Shown: positions 43,102-58,100 of the stretch, one piece after another | Layout of the letters: every line of letters begins with the position of its first letter | How positions within the stretch are numbered: position 1 is the first letter of the stretch | Assembly (NCBI GenBank): GCA_031761405.1 | Contig: JASEVX010000001.1 | Location: 28,780,612-28,844,611 of the forward strand | Reading direction: 5' to 3' | Source of the DNA: Serripes groenlandicus | Lineage: Eukaryota > Mollusca > Bivalvia > Cardiida > Cardiidae | DNA length: 64,000 nt | Notes under the pieces: generated by a model | Databases searched by the model: none | Told to the model about the DNA's origin: nothing | What the model saw: the letters and a program-made list of their open reading frames with translations, nothing else | Position numbers and translations under genes: made by a program

Positions 43102-46100
43102 CTATTTTTTGTTGCTCTGCAGAAGGCTTTTCTTTGGAGTTTGGTTTTCCAGAGGAACGATTGGAGCATGTGCTTGTGTTATATTTGAAGACTGTAACAT
43201 TTTAACCCAGTTGCTTAAATATCTGTTCCATTGTATCGCCTTCACGTCGTACGGGAATTCCTGGGGATAAAGTAAACACTTTATTAGAAAAAACATAAGG
43301 AAACTCGGAATATTTCGCTCAATAAAGATTCAGGTCAGCTGATAAGAGACTGGTCGACATTGGGTAAGCACCCTGGTCCAAAAAAAAATCAAACTGGACG
43401 CTATGCCCGAGCGTTGTATTCTAGTTCCTGATTAGTCCGAAGCGATTTTGCCTCTGGAGGTTGGCCAATCAGAAACCTAGTTTCGAGATCAGAGAAAATG
43501 TTCAGAGCTACATAGTATCGAAGCATGTACGTATATGTTACATGTAAATGTAGTATCAAAGACTAGCAATAACAGCCATTGATTCCTGATTGTCAAACCT
43601 GTTTTAGCGGTGACCGTTGTTGAACGGACAACATGTATAAAGCAGCTTCTTGAAGATCAACATAAACAACATCTTCTTCTTGATTTGATTTGTATAAAGC
43701 AGCCACATGTGATCAGCAGTCAAATCTTCACTCTCCCCTGGTTGTCTGCTTAAACCATATTTGATTGTATTTCGAAAGGTCGGTTTCATATAACGTGACC
43801 CAAGTGATAGAGCATGTGAGCATTTACCTTAAGTATTGGACATTAAAGTGTTAAACTACAGGTGAAGATCCAATTTTTGAAATGTTGAAACTTCTGCAAG
43901 TATTGCTAATTGTGACAACAATGTAAGTAATAAATAAAAAAAACAGTATATTGAAAGTCATGAAAATGTACACAAGTTGGCTTACTGGGTAGCCATAAAA
44001 GCATAAAAGGTCAATATGTATATGTTTATTTTATTGGAAAGTGAAATTATTACACTAATTTTATCCCAGAATTATGATTCTAATATTTCAAGACAACTTT
44101 TGAACAGTTTTAAAACTTTGACTATGCTATCTATACTCTGGAGTGCAATACCTTTAAGAGAAGACGAAGGTTCGATTAATTTGCTTGACACGATACCTAG
44201 ACAAGAAATCTGGAAATTTCCATTAAAGGAAAGTATTATTATTGAATTAAGTTGAAAACGTTATCGTAAAAGGATAATTTTCTCTTTTTCCCCATAATGC
44301 CTTCAAAAGTCGTCTTCTGGAGACGTGCATGCATGTCGGAAAGTGTAACAATAATAAAAACAGTTGAAGACACGATTTCAGTTCAAGAAATTGTAATCAA
44401 GCTAATCCTTGTTCGAATACATTCCAGTAGCGTCTTTGTGTATTTATGTGACCTGGACGACACCATATATATATATGTGTTCTCTGATACGTCTTGAACA
44501 AAATGTAAAATCAAAATAAAACAAGATGACATTGTATCATGGACATTATTTTTCTCAAGTTTAGGCAGGGTTGCGATTAAAAATGGCATATCCTTTTACA
44601 CACATCTTCTCTTATTTTTGCTAAGGGCGTTTTTCGTTTAGAAATATCTTTCATAAACATACAAATTCATGTTCAAAAAGAAGAATCCGTGACCAAGTAC
44701 AAATAACATCATTAAATGGTGTAGATAATCACCCGAATTGAATGCTTTATTAAACATTATATTACCTCCCTTGCCATGTTAAAGGAATATGCAAAAACAA
44801 ATTTCAAGTTTAAGGGTTTGCATTGCTATCTTCAAACACCATCACTTAATGTTAGGCCGTTTGGAGTTTTTGAAATGTCTGTTCGGCAAAATACAATTTC
44901 AGGTTGAGAAAGCTACGTGAAAAAGTACAAATTACCCTTATTGGTAAAAAATAAGCACCCCAAATAGAATAATGTATATACAATGTACATGCAAGTCGTT
45001 TAATGAAACCTATATTTTTTTACGAACTGATGTCAATAATTGATTGGTTGACGTTTAACATCGTTTTAACAATTCTCCAGTTATATCACGGCGGCCAGTT
45101 TACCTGACAATGTAATTTCTGGCTATAACAGCTGTACTCAACTTAACACAACTGTCTTTCAAAGCAACTGGTTGCTTTTCCAATCAGACTGCTAGCCCAT
45201 AAGAGGAAAAACATATCACGCTTGTCACATTTACTTCTTTTCTTCGAACTGCGGAAAGAATGTTGGCCGTGCAGGTGTTCGAAATCTAAAGCCCTGAATT
45301 GTCGAGCCGCGACGCTACCAACTGAACTCATAATCGGGTCAGTAATGTGTCAGTATTGTCACGCTTTACATAATGATAGAACGTGTGATGTACAAACGAT
45401 ATAATGTAACGATGTATTTTTTTCAACCGATAAAGGTTGTCATCATTGCATTGCATTTTGACTCATGTTACCATGTTGTGTTTGTTCATTGTTTTAAGCC
45501 ATACACCATAGCCATAAAAACTCATTTAATGTTATCAGTGTAACTTATGTTTGTAACTCATGTGTGTTACTCTTGTTTGATTCTCATGTTTGCTACTCTT
45601 GTGTGTTACTTATGTTAGTAACTCATTTGTATTACTCATGTGTATTACTCATGGTACCATGTTGTGTGTTTATTCATTGTCTTAAGTCATATATCATTGT
45701 CATTAAAACTCATCTTATGTTCTCACGCTTGTAACTCATGTTTGTTACTCATGTTTGTAACTCATGTGTGTTACTCATGTTTGCTACTCGTGTGTGTTAC
45801 TCATGTTTGTAAATCATGTTTATTAGTCATGTGTATTGCTCATGTTACTTTTGTGCATGTTTTTAAAGTTGTCCAATATCATCAGTTGAAAGTTATATCT
45901 GTCTTAATGTTAATTTTCCATAGGACAACATGGACGACTGGGTAAACACGCATGTACTGCCTCTATAAATAAAGACTTTATCATTATTATTATTATTATT
46001 TTAATTGTATAGCAACAACATATTAGTATTGTGATATGTGGTTGTAAAGTGATGTAATATTTGGTAATAATTCGACACATATATAGCTTTTTGACTTGGA

Positions 46101-49100
46101 ACTGTCTTATACGGTTATACTACTGACATGATGTCATCATATGCCATACTTGTTATCCTTTCATGATAAAGGTCGCATTACATTATCATCAGTATGTTAC
46201 TATTGTTTACGAATCATCCTTTGTAATCATCAAATGTTTATAAATAATGACATACATGTACTACTGCCATGTTTGACTGTAATTTATTGTATGTTTGCCA
46301 TGTTTGTATTTTTGTAACGTGTTACCATATGGGTCGCTGACCTTCCGGGTATATAAATAAACTATAATATACATAAATGTGTTACCCTTTTGTCCGACTC
46401 GCTGAGATAGCTGTATACAAGTTTTACATTGTTGCAGTCTTTGGTTGGGTTGTTAAATGTCGACATTTCCAAGTACGTTAAGCCCTTCCGTAATCGCAGT
46501 TGATTTTCAAAATATCTGTAAGAAGGGAAATAGTTGATTGTTTGGTCTTTTACACCGCTTTCAACGTTTTATATCACGGTGTTTCCTGGCTCAGTTACCA
46601 GTACTACCCGTCCATTTATCCCGACACCTGCCAGTCAGTCGTAAGACTTAACCCCGCAACCCTGAGAGCCAAGGTGGGCAGCTATTATTACTTTTTTTAA
46701 GGTTGTTGGTACGACTCGACCGGGGTTCGAACCTACGACCTCACGAATCGGAGGCGGACGCTCTTCCAGTACACCGACGAGGCGGTAGAAGGAAAACAGA
46801 AAATCATATGAACATATATATGAATAAGAATATCAACCATAAAAATATTAGATTAACAAAAAGTCTAAGCGATCGGTACTCCGGGAAACCTATCTTAGCC
46901 TAATTATAACACCTGTGGTTAACCCTTTCCGACATACAACAAACATGCAGCAGACGACTTGCCAAATATAGGGACAGTCTCTTTAAATGGGAGTATATCT
47001 ATTATATTAGAGAGAGTTGGAAATATTCCGGCAAAAGGAGAATTTGCTCATCGATGAGGATCGGCAATCGAGTTTACCGGACAGTACATATCGATTTCTT
47101 TGATTAGCTAAAATACATCATCTAATTTGCATATCGGATGTATGAATTCGATTTGTGATATACATATGCTATTTTACTTTGTTCAATTGCCGTACAAATA
47201 TGAGTACGGGTTACACGTCTTGATTTTGACAAATACTCTATAGGCGGACAATATAGACTCTTGGTGAGACTGTACGCATGCAAAGTCTCATCCGAGACTG
47301 CAATGTTCGCAAACGCAATAAAATCAAAACGTCGCCAGACTAGGCTCATCTGTATAGTGATCATACAAAAAGGCTAAATATCATACAATCAGAATTGAAA
47401 ACACGAGCGTTAAAACTTACGAACGTTTTTCTCCCCTAAGCAAGGCTACCAAGTATTTAAGGACGGCGGGAAGAATATAGGACGTCATGTACCAGAAGAG
47501 ATACTCCAATCTAAAAGAAATGAAATATTACATTCATGTGTTACAACGTTGAAATTAGGTGAAATCGATGTTTGGTTCAAACATATCTACTTTCAAAATC
47601 CATCCATTTGATTCAGTACATCTAGGTTAATCACTAGCTCACAAAGGACAGATGTTCCACAGGCCACTTAAACAACTTAAAAACCTAGGCATTTATATGA
47701 TTTCTCTGAACTAATTTCGACACATTTTACTGATTTTGATGTCAGCCATTTACATCAGAAACTGATTTCACCCGGATAGATGATTTTCGCAGTATATATC
47801 AAGATGTATTACATACCTGCACAATTTCCGGCGCAAGATGGTCATGCGCAGTTTAACATCTCTCTCGACATTCGGTCTCGCGGGATATCAATTATTTTAA
47901 CTATGCGCCAGGAAAACAAACTAACCAGACATTTAAATAAATGCAGATTCCGATCAGCTTGTTATTATATCTCTGTAGGGTATTTCATATTTAACATTAT
48001 TATAAGGAAGAACAAACTGTGATGATGTGGTAGGAAAGGTGATAAGGTTGGTTTTCTGGAGAGATTCAAATGGATTTTAACATTATCCTGCTGACTATCT
48101 ACAACTGATATAATAACCATTGGGTTTTTCAATTTATGGAATAGTTTAGTTTCAATATATTGAGTATCGAAGAAGGTAAACCGCGGTTCGTTTGTTATAA
48201 TGCAGATAAATTCCGTCTCAGCGAATTAGAGGTATAGAGTAATGATTCCTAAAACAGAAAATCCACAGGAGGCGAAACGTGTCTATCCGGGTAGGCCTGT
48301 GTGGCATGCTTAGGCTGATCCGGGTCAATACATTACGCAGAGGCCATAATGTTGGTTTTCTCGCGGGACGGCTCATATACTGTTTATGGAATTTACCTGT
48401 TGGGCACTATCTTCAAACGTCGGGCCATGTTTCCGTCCTGACTAACATGCACCCTGTTTATAACATCAGCTAGAAAAGCAACAGAAAAAATAAAAATGAC
48501 TGGACATAGCAAGACTTTTGTCTTAAAATATATTTGTGATCAACGAATAGCTCACACATACATGTAGTGAGTAACACTGACTTGGATATCTTTTACCCTT
48601 TTCCACATACGCTTTCTCTGCAGCAGTCGACGTTTGAAAACGATGTGGCAAAAGGAGAGATAGCTCATAATGTGCAATTAATTTTGTTTCCACAATATTT
48701 TCAACTTTATTCATTTAATTGACATATTAGTTACAAAGATATTCTCCAATTTGGCTGAGATAAGTTCAACGTTTGTTATATGGGGAAAAGGGGGTTAAAA
48801 TGTATAACGATGGTTCCTGGTTTGATTATAAACTGGTTATCCCTACAATATTTGCACCAGTTGTTAAACTTTAACCGAAACCCTAAGGTTTTGACAAGGT
48901 TAGCTATAGCTCGACACTATTGTTCTGGCCATTCCCGTTGTGCAAAGAAGCATAGTCATAAACTGTATCATCAAAAGGTCAGGACATGGTGAGAATTGTT
49001 GGGAAATACTATTAAATCGTTTGTTAAAGGTGCTGAACTCCAGAGTATAGATAGGAAAATCAAACTTTTAAAACTGTTTAAAAGTTGTCTTGAAATTTTA

Positions 49101-52100
49101 GAATCATAATTCTGGGATAAGATTAGAGTAATAATTTCTCTTTCCAGTACAATAAACATCTAAATATTGATGCTTCATTTATACTGGGTAGACATACACA
49201 GTTATCAAATGTTGTACATTATTATGACTTTCAATTCACTGTTTCTTTGCTATAAATGAATTAATGTTGTAAATGGCGTCAGACCATAATCACATATTTT
49301 CTTACAGCAGCGTGTTAGAAACGTTGAAGCTGATGTGAACATACACGTGCACCGTTTCCCATGCACGGGCTCAACTAACATCAGCCGTAACTGTTACAAA
49401 AACTAACCGAATTCCTTATTAGTAACTGGATTATCGCCACTGCTATGTACATTGACCACCAATGAGTGTTTTTCACAATGTTTGCCTGTACCAAGAAACC
49501 AGGCTGTACTGATTAAGGAGTTGACGACGTAATCGACTGGCAGCATTTCTATGGGATTTTCAGGATTACCAGCAATATGTCGAACAATGCCCGTGTTTAC
49601 CTGTTCAAATGAGAAATGACAAGTACCTGATATTCCGGGCGTTCAATATTTCAGTAAACATTGAAATGAAACTTGGAAATAATAAATGTATCTCGTATAG
49701 ATTAATCGTTCCTTGAGCTCGTCAGCTACGACCCTATGGTTTGTTTATCGAATTGCATGCGTAGGCTTATTCATCTTTGTATATAACAAATGATTTGAAC
49801 CAAACAGTGATAAAGAATACTTTGACACTATAGGCTTAACTAGATTTTCCGACTTTTTAAACAAACTGGTTTTTCCCCTTTTGTATAAACAGGAAAATTT
49901 ATATATGCGGAAATCAATTGTTATGCACCATGGTACTCCGCTGGTATTGTTGTGCAAGTTAGACTGGTAAGCATCGCAGCGAAAGAAATCAGCAATGTAT
50001 TAAAAACAAAAGGCATAAGCTGCTAAGATCTGAATTGACATTTGTGAAACGGTTGAACAATTAGCAAGCAAAGGGAGATATATAGGCTTTTACATTATGC
50101 ATTATTCCACAGAAGCCCCCGTAGCCGTGTGTCCAGGCCGGAAATGGTTCAGACAATGCTGGCGTAATAAATGGTGCACGGAAGACAGCGGCTGGGAAGT
50201 GGGTCTCGTTTCCTGTCAAGATACTTTCCGCCACCTTCTTGCAATACACATACACCACTGGAGATTTTTCTATGATGTGTTTTTCATTTTGTTTCAAGAC
50301 TTCATCACTTTGTGTTCTGTTACAATGAAACAAATAGTTAATTGATGTTAACCGAGTTACCGTATACAGTCATACCTGTAACCCTTTCGCATGCGACACA
50401 TCTGCAGCAGACGACTTTGAAAACATTTAAGCAAAATTATGGAAAATATCCATTAATCCTCATACAACATATCTGCAGCGCTTTGAACACATTTAATCAA
50501 ATGATGTGGCACCTCTTTATAAATGAAAGGTCAATGTTTGAATTAAGTTGATATCTTTGTGGCAAAATACTAAGCAACATCTTCTTTTGTCACAATGATT
50601 TCAAAAATCGTCTGCATCAGAGACGCCAGAAAAGGTCTGTATGAGGGAATAGGTTACATAGACATGTATTTCCCTTTCCCAGATGTAGACGACATTTGCT
50701 GCCTGTGGATTGTTTTGACACGTGCGATGTCAATCCATAGGTTATTAATTCGAACCAAGCTCGGTCAACATTGATTTCCCGACGTTTGACAAAAGTTAAT
50801 GCCATAAGCGTCATTCGTCTCCGACCAATGGGCTTACAATCCATGTGTAAATGCATCGAGTTGCTTAAAATGACTGTTGTGTGAAGTTGTGAGTAATGGT
50901 ATTTTTTCCTTATACAATCAGGCCTTAGCGCAACACACATAATAATAACAAATAAACAACCCTGTCATTCTTGACTACTGTCACAAAGAAAGAGTAATAT
51001 TTCGTTTGAAGTAGTACCGTGTAAGTCGTATATTTTGAACCAAAACCCATACCAAAATCTTTAGTAAAAAAATGATTGTGTTACTTACTGTATTATTTCT
51101 ATCATCTCATCCGGTCCTTTTGTTGTCGGGTAAATCTCTTCTTTTATATGGTCTAGTTCCGCATTCGTGAACACGCTTGATACATGGATGTAAGCCTGAA
51201 TTAAGTTATTTTACTCCATCAGCACCAATGGCAATATGAAGGTTGTTGTAAAGAATACAGATTTAGATGAGTCAGTTTGCATTTAAGTTATCAAAGTATT
51301 TCAAATCGCTTGGTTTTGGTGTTATATCGATACATTTATATAAATCACTTGGTTTGCAACACAGTGGACATTTTCGTGCGTGGCGAAGAAACAAAGAAAA
51401 ATCAATACTCTTTGTGTTTTCAGCTCAAATTAATAAAAGTTCACATTTTACCACGCAGTTTTAATAGCCGTCTGAGCACGATGTTTCGTGTTAGCCGACC
51501 GCCACGGTGGTGTAGTGATATGGCGTCCACCTCGGGTGCGGTAGGTCGCGGGTTCGTTCCCTGGCCGGGTCATATCAAAGACTTTAAAAATGGTAGTAAT
51601 GGCTGCCCTCATTGGCGCTCAGGGTTGCTGGGTTAGCATAACGACTGACTGCTGTTGTCAGGATAAAAGTTCCAGTAGTACTGGTAGCTTACCCAGGAAA
51701 CGCCGTGATATAACTAAGAAATTGTTGAAAGCGGCGTTCAATCAATCCGTGTTCGCCATCTCGAAACTTAAGCGAACTGACAACATCTGGAGATCAGTTA
51801 GGCCTTAATTACGAAATTGATTTCAAATTGAATCGTAAGTAAGCTAAACAAGAGGCCCATGAAGGCCTATTCTCTACTGGTATGGTTCTGTGGTCATTTT
51901 CAATCCAGAGCATGTATGTATGGTGAAGATCGGATAGTAAATGGAGGCTCTATTGTGTTCACACGCTGTATTATAGCAATTTTGACAATTTCAAGGGCCA
52001 TAATCCAGTCATGCAAGGGCACATCTGGCTGACTTTCGAAAAGAACCGAGCTCTCATCAATATTTTTAAAAAAAGTACTATCTAAGTTTGGTGAAGATCA

Positions 52101-55100
52101 GATAGTAAATAGATCCTCTAATGTGTTCACAAGCTCTATTATAGCAATTTTGACAATTTCAAGGGCCATAATCCAGTCTTGCATGGGCGGATATGGCTGG
52201 TTTGCAAAAGGAACCGAGCTCTCATAGATATCTAACTACTGTATAGGTTTGATTGAGATACAATCAAAACTGAAGACTGTATCGCGTTCACAAGCAATTG
52301 TTTACGGACGCACGGACGCACGCAAGCAAGGACGCACGCAAACACGGACGCACGGCCAGTAGAGCTAAAAACATCCGAGTTACGGCTTTCATGGTGTGCG
52401 GCTTAAATCTTGTCCATATACAGACGCTTTCTGACGCCTCTGCAGCAAACGAATTAGGAAAACATTGTGACAAAAGAAGAAATTGCACAAAATTAGCATT
52501 TTTTTCTTTTGCCACAATGTATTAAACTGTATTCAATATTTCATAGTACACTTTCATTTCTAGAGATTTTTCATATTTCAGCCTAGAAGTTCTCAAAAAG
52601 GGTTAATTACGGTATGGTTTACTTAGCTGATTGTAAGCGATATTCGTTATTGATTTAAACTTTCGAATGTCAGCTTTAGTGATGGGCGGCTCAACTTGAA
52701 TGTAACTAAAGAACCGTGTCTCGTGGCTTCCACAAACAGTGGTAAGTAAACGACTACACACATCCTCCCCAGAACAATCGTTATCCATCTACCTACCATT
52801 ACAGGGGTCAAAGATGTAACTTCTGATGATAAAACAGGCTTATACCCCACATGTATCACGTCTATACTATCATGTAAACTATGCTATAGCGAGGATACAA
52901 CATGATCAGTATTTGACGGACGTTTGTTTGGTGTTTTTAGGCCGCTTTCAACAAGTTATCAGTATCAGTTTCCTAGGTAAGTTATCAGTATCAAGGCGTT
53001 TCCTAGGTAAGTTATCAGTATCAAGGCGTTTCCTAGGTAAGTTATCAGTATCAAGGCGTTTCCTAGGTAAGTTATCAGTATCAAGGCGTTTCCTTAGTAA
53101 TATCATTACTACTGGTCCATTTATCCTGACAATAGCGCAAAGGAGAGGAAACCATAAATATAAAAAAAAACATTAAAGGGGGTCGGGGATAAAATCTTCT
53201 CTGAAACTGCTAGTCCTTTCTATGACCCGGTCGGGGATCGAACCCGCGAACTTGCGCATCTGACCATGTTGGTCCTATATCGCTAACCGTTATTATAATT
53301 TAAATAAGTTTTAAATGTTCTTACTCTATGCAAACAAGGGAAAAAACAACGACCTCAGATGGCTAGTTATTTAACATATGAATAATTTGGTAAAGAGTCA
53401 CCAAATGACCACTTGTGCCAACTTATTTTATAATTCGGCATAAACATTTAATAACAAAATAAAAAAAATCACTTTATATAAAAATATGAGGAAAACAAGG
53501 CATGCCCTGGCGACCATGATGTAAAACAGGAAACCCGGGCCAATAACTTCAATAATCTTTATAGAGGTTCACCAAAGGAACATTTGTGCAAAATCATTTT
53601 CAAATCAGGCAAGTACTTTTGGAAAAAATGATTTTTAAAGTGTTTTATATACACACTATAAGGAAAATAAACTCCTCCCCCTGACGGCCATGTTTTCAAA
53701 CGGACTAATTGCAAACAAACAATGAAATCGGACCAGCTCTTTCGGACAAGATATTTTAATCTGTTGGCATTTTCTCCTTTTCTGATTCCACAGCAAACAA
53801 AGTTGAACATGCAATTAATTTCTTTGACTTTCTGATGAAAAGATCAATCTTACCAAGGTAAGTCAAAATCCAAAAGCCGTTTAGAAGAAGATGTCATTTT
53901 AAGAAAAAATTGACGACGGACATCGTGCGAGGCCATCGCAAAATTGTGAGCTAAATATCGCCAGAAGTTTACAGTCGGATTACAAATGAGCGTTGCTAAA
54001 GGAAAACCACCCTAAGCAAAATAATTATAAATTAAAATAGAAATGTGCCTGCTATGCACTAAAAATTTACACTGTAACTCATAAGCTTGTTGAATGTTAA
54101 ATGATTTGTATGCGGGCAGTGCAAACTAAAATAGGACAAATGCAATGTGGCTAGTCATCCCGTAGGCCTATATTGACTCCCAAATACTTACACTCAGTTT
54201 TCTGCATTTCTTTGCTAGGTTATATACATTTCTTGATCCCAAGATATTTGCCTCTACCGATTCCCTGTAATCAGTAATAACAGTTTAAGTATGATTTTAC
54301 AGTAGCATGATTGGTGTTAATTTGATATGATATACGAACTAAGAATTTAAATAATTTAGTAATTTTCCTTTTTAAACATGCAATGGTTCTTTGAACAGTT
54401 AAGATTGAAACATGCTTTTACTTGCGCCAAGTTCCAAAACTTAAATGAACAATTTTTAATACTTTTACCAATAGTTCCAATGTAAAGACATTGAGAATAA
54501 CCACATGTCCTTCTTTCCGATGCCAAAGCAATCAGAGAGCTGCATGAAAATGTTATTTGCATGCCCGTAGAAGACAACCTGATGAGCATTCCTGTAAAGT
54601 ATGGATGGTTGTAGCTTAGTACCAACAAGACCTGTCTTTGGTAACGATCAAATGGTAGTCACATTATGTAAATAATAGCTCATATCATGTCAAAGGTCTC
54701 TATTCCTAAGCGCTTTATACATGTCATCTTTGTCATGCTAGAGTAAGAAATTGAATTCTAACACAAATGTGTGTTAGATGGTACAACACTTAAAATATAT
54801 TTTAATGAAGAAGCACTAATAGTGTTTATCTTACAATACATATTCGTGAATATGCCACGCCCACCATGTTTTGCTTTCATATCAACTATCGTGACATAAT
54901 GTACTTTTTACCGTTTCTCCTTTACCATATCTGTTCTAGATATCATGTATCAATTAACAGTTCAAAATAAAATTCCATGTTTACATTGTTCGTGAAAGAA
55001 CAGGTTATATCATGTTTTAATGGTTATTTAATTTACTAGCTTTTGACAATTTGATACTGGATTTGTTTCCCAAAGTACGAATATACCACATACGAGTGCA

Positions 55101-58100
55101 CCATCACGAGGTTGATGCTCGTTGGTAACCTACACGAGGGTGTTGTTCGCTGGTAACTTTTACGAATCAAACGGATGGCAAGAGATTTGTAAAAGAGTAA
55201 GATGATGAGAACTATCGCATTGTACCTTAACGATGGGTTTAACTTTATAAATGCAGCACTGTGAACTATGACGGATACTTCGTCGATCACTTGGGAATAG
55301 AGGTCTCCCGTCAGGCCAATATTGTCTTTAGTGACGTCTCCGTTAAACGGGATAATCTTTCTTGAAAAGTTCGGATCCTTATCTCGAAGTCGATCGAAAA
55401 CCTAAAAAGAAAGAGTGTTTTTTCTAGTTATTTAATAATCAATAATTACGCCAGAATAACTCTGAAATCTGGTACGCTATTTAAAAAACAAAAAAACAAG
55501 AGCTGCCCGTAAGACAGCGCGCTCGACTAGTCCACCGCTTATTAGTTACTTAGATATGGACTAAAATGTAGTTGCATGCAAAACATTTACCAGAATTTCT
55601 AAGTCAAATCATAAAGGGTGATCCTTTGCAATATATGCAAGCTAGAGCTATTCAACTTGAGTATTTACTTAGGTGTGATGGTTTGGGAGGGTTGTGTAAC
55701 GGTTTCAATGCAAATCATCAAGTAGTTACTAAGATATCGACTCTTAATGTAGTTGCATACAAACCTTTAACCAGAATTTCTAAGTTTAAAAGGGACCATA
55801 ATTTGCATTTAATGCAGGATATATTTATCTTACTTGATAAGTTCAATAGGTGTGATGGTTGGTAAACAATTCAATGCAAAACGTCAAGTAGTTTCTGAGA
55901 TATAGACTCTTTATGTTGTTGCAATTAAAACTTTTACCAGATTGTTTAAGTAAACCAAGAGCAGTCCGCAAGACAGCATGCTCGACTATTTGGCCATTCG
56001 ATACTTTAGACTACAGTAACATATATAGTGGCTTGATAGTATAAAACTATAAATCAAGTTGGATAAGTCTTGTTTGAATAGCATCTGCTGTTTGTGGGAA
56101 AAGGCCTTGCATGCAAAACTTTAATCCAAATTTCTAACTTCACAAACGGCCATAATTTATAATAAATGCAGTCAGGAGTTACCTAACCTGATTGTTTGAT
56201 AGCTTAAAAGACTATATTGAAGCTTTAAATCAATCCCCGAGTGGTTACTGAGATATGTGCATGACAGTGCCATGCATGCAAAAATTAACCAAATTTTCAA
56301 AGTCAAACAAGAGCCATAATTTGTACTAAATTCATACAAGAGTTTTAACTTGACTGTCTGACACCCCTGAAGACATGGATGAAGTTTCAAGTCAATATCA
56401 TTAGTGGTTACTGAGATATATCCATGAAAGTACCTTGCATGCAAAACTTTAACCAAAATTTCTAAGTAGAAAAAGGGCCACAATTTACATTATATGCTGG
56501 AAAGAGTTACCAAACTTGATTGTTTATATAGGTGTGATAGTTGGGAAGGGTTGTATAACGTTTTAATGCAATGCATCAAGTCATTACTAGGATATGGACT
56601 CTTAATGTCGTTGCACGCACAACTTTAACCAGAATGTCTAAGTCAAACAAGATGTGTTTGTGAAACACTGATGCCCCCCAATGGCATCTAGGTCAAAGGT
56701 CAAGGTCGCCAGGTCAAAAATGTTGGTACTGACAGAAAGGTCATGTCACAAGGAATACACATGTGAAATATGGTAGCCGTACCTGTTATGGTTCAAAAGT
56801 AGTGGTCAAGGTTAAAGTTTTTTTCGAGAATGGCAACATCTAGGTCAAAGGTCAAGGTCGCAAGGTGAAAAATGTTGGTACTGACAGAAAGGTCATGTCA
56901 CAAGGTATACACATGTGAAATATGGTAGCCTTACCTGTTATGGTTCAAAAGAAATGGCCAAGGTTAAAGTTTTTTTCGAGAATGGCAACATCTAGGTCAA
57001 AGGTCAAGGTCGCAAGGTCAAAAATGTTGGTACTGACAGAAAGGTCATGTCACAAGGAATACACATGTGAAATATGGTAGCCGTATCTGTTATGGTTCAA
57101 AAGTAATGGCCAAGGTTAAAGTTTTTTTCGTGCAGACAGGCCAAAAACTACATCTAGGTCAAAGGTCAAGGTCGCAAGGTCAAAAATGTTGGTACTGACA
57201 GAAAGGTCATGTCACAAGGAATACACATGTGAAATATGGTAGCCGTACCTGTTATGGTTCAAAAGTAATGGCCAAGGTTAAAGTTTTTTTCGAGAATGGC
57301 AACATCTAGGTCAAAGGTCAAGGTCGCAAGGTCAAAAATGTTGGTACTGACAGAAAGGTCATGTCACAAGGAATACACATGTGAAATATGGTAGCCGTAC
57401 CTGTTATGGTTCAAAAGAAATGGCCAAGGTTAAAGTTTTTTTCGAGAATGGCAACATCTAGGTCAAAGGTCAAGGTCGCAAGGTCAAAAATGTTGGTACT
57501 GACAGAAAGGTCATGTCACAAGGAATACACATGTGAAATATGGTAGCCGTACCTGTTATGGTTCAAAAGTAATGGCCAAGGTTAAAGTTTTTTTTGTGCA
57601 GACAGACAGACCAACAGACAGACCAACAGACAGACCAACAGACAGGCCAAAAACTATATGCCCCCGAATCGGAAAGGGCTTTAACTTGCAGTAAATGCAG
57701 GATGAGTTATCTAACTTAATAATCTACATAGGTTTGATGGTTGGGGAGGGTTGTATAAAGTTGCAATGCAATGCATCGAGTAAATACAGAGATATGGACT
57801 CTTAATGTAGTTGAACGCAAAACTTTAACCAGAATTTCTAAGTCAAAAAATGGGCATAATTGAGTCAAAATCTGATATAGATTATTGCAAGTTGTACTGC
57901 AATGTCATTTGATGATGTCCAATAAGTGTGTGAAGTTTCAAAGCAATCGCATGTGTGGTTTTTGAGATAAAGCCTTGCATGCAAAACTTTAACCAAACTT
58001 TCTAAGTCTAAAAAGGGGCATACTTGTGTCAAAATCTGACTTGTCCTGCAAGATCATTTGATGATGTCCAATAAGTGTGTGAAGCATCTGTGGTTTGTGA

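Noticed and set aside
47122..47364. Minus-strand open frame of 80 codons considered as the FAR exon after 47421
   Set aside because: No Far_C similarity; the exon at 46515-46386 fits by phase and sequence.
52603..52788. Minus-strand open frame of 61 codons considered as a FAR exon
   Set aside because: It does not align with any FAR segment, and exons 3 and 4 at 54264-54192 and 51195-51089 already join in phase with full family similarity.
52826..53176. 116-codon frame with FLGKLSVSRR repeats
   Set aside because: Product of the 30-bp tandem array inside a SINE tail.
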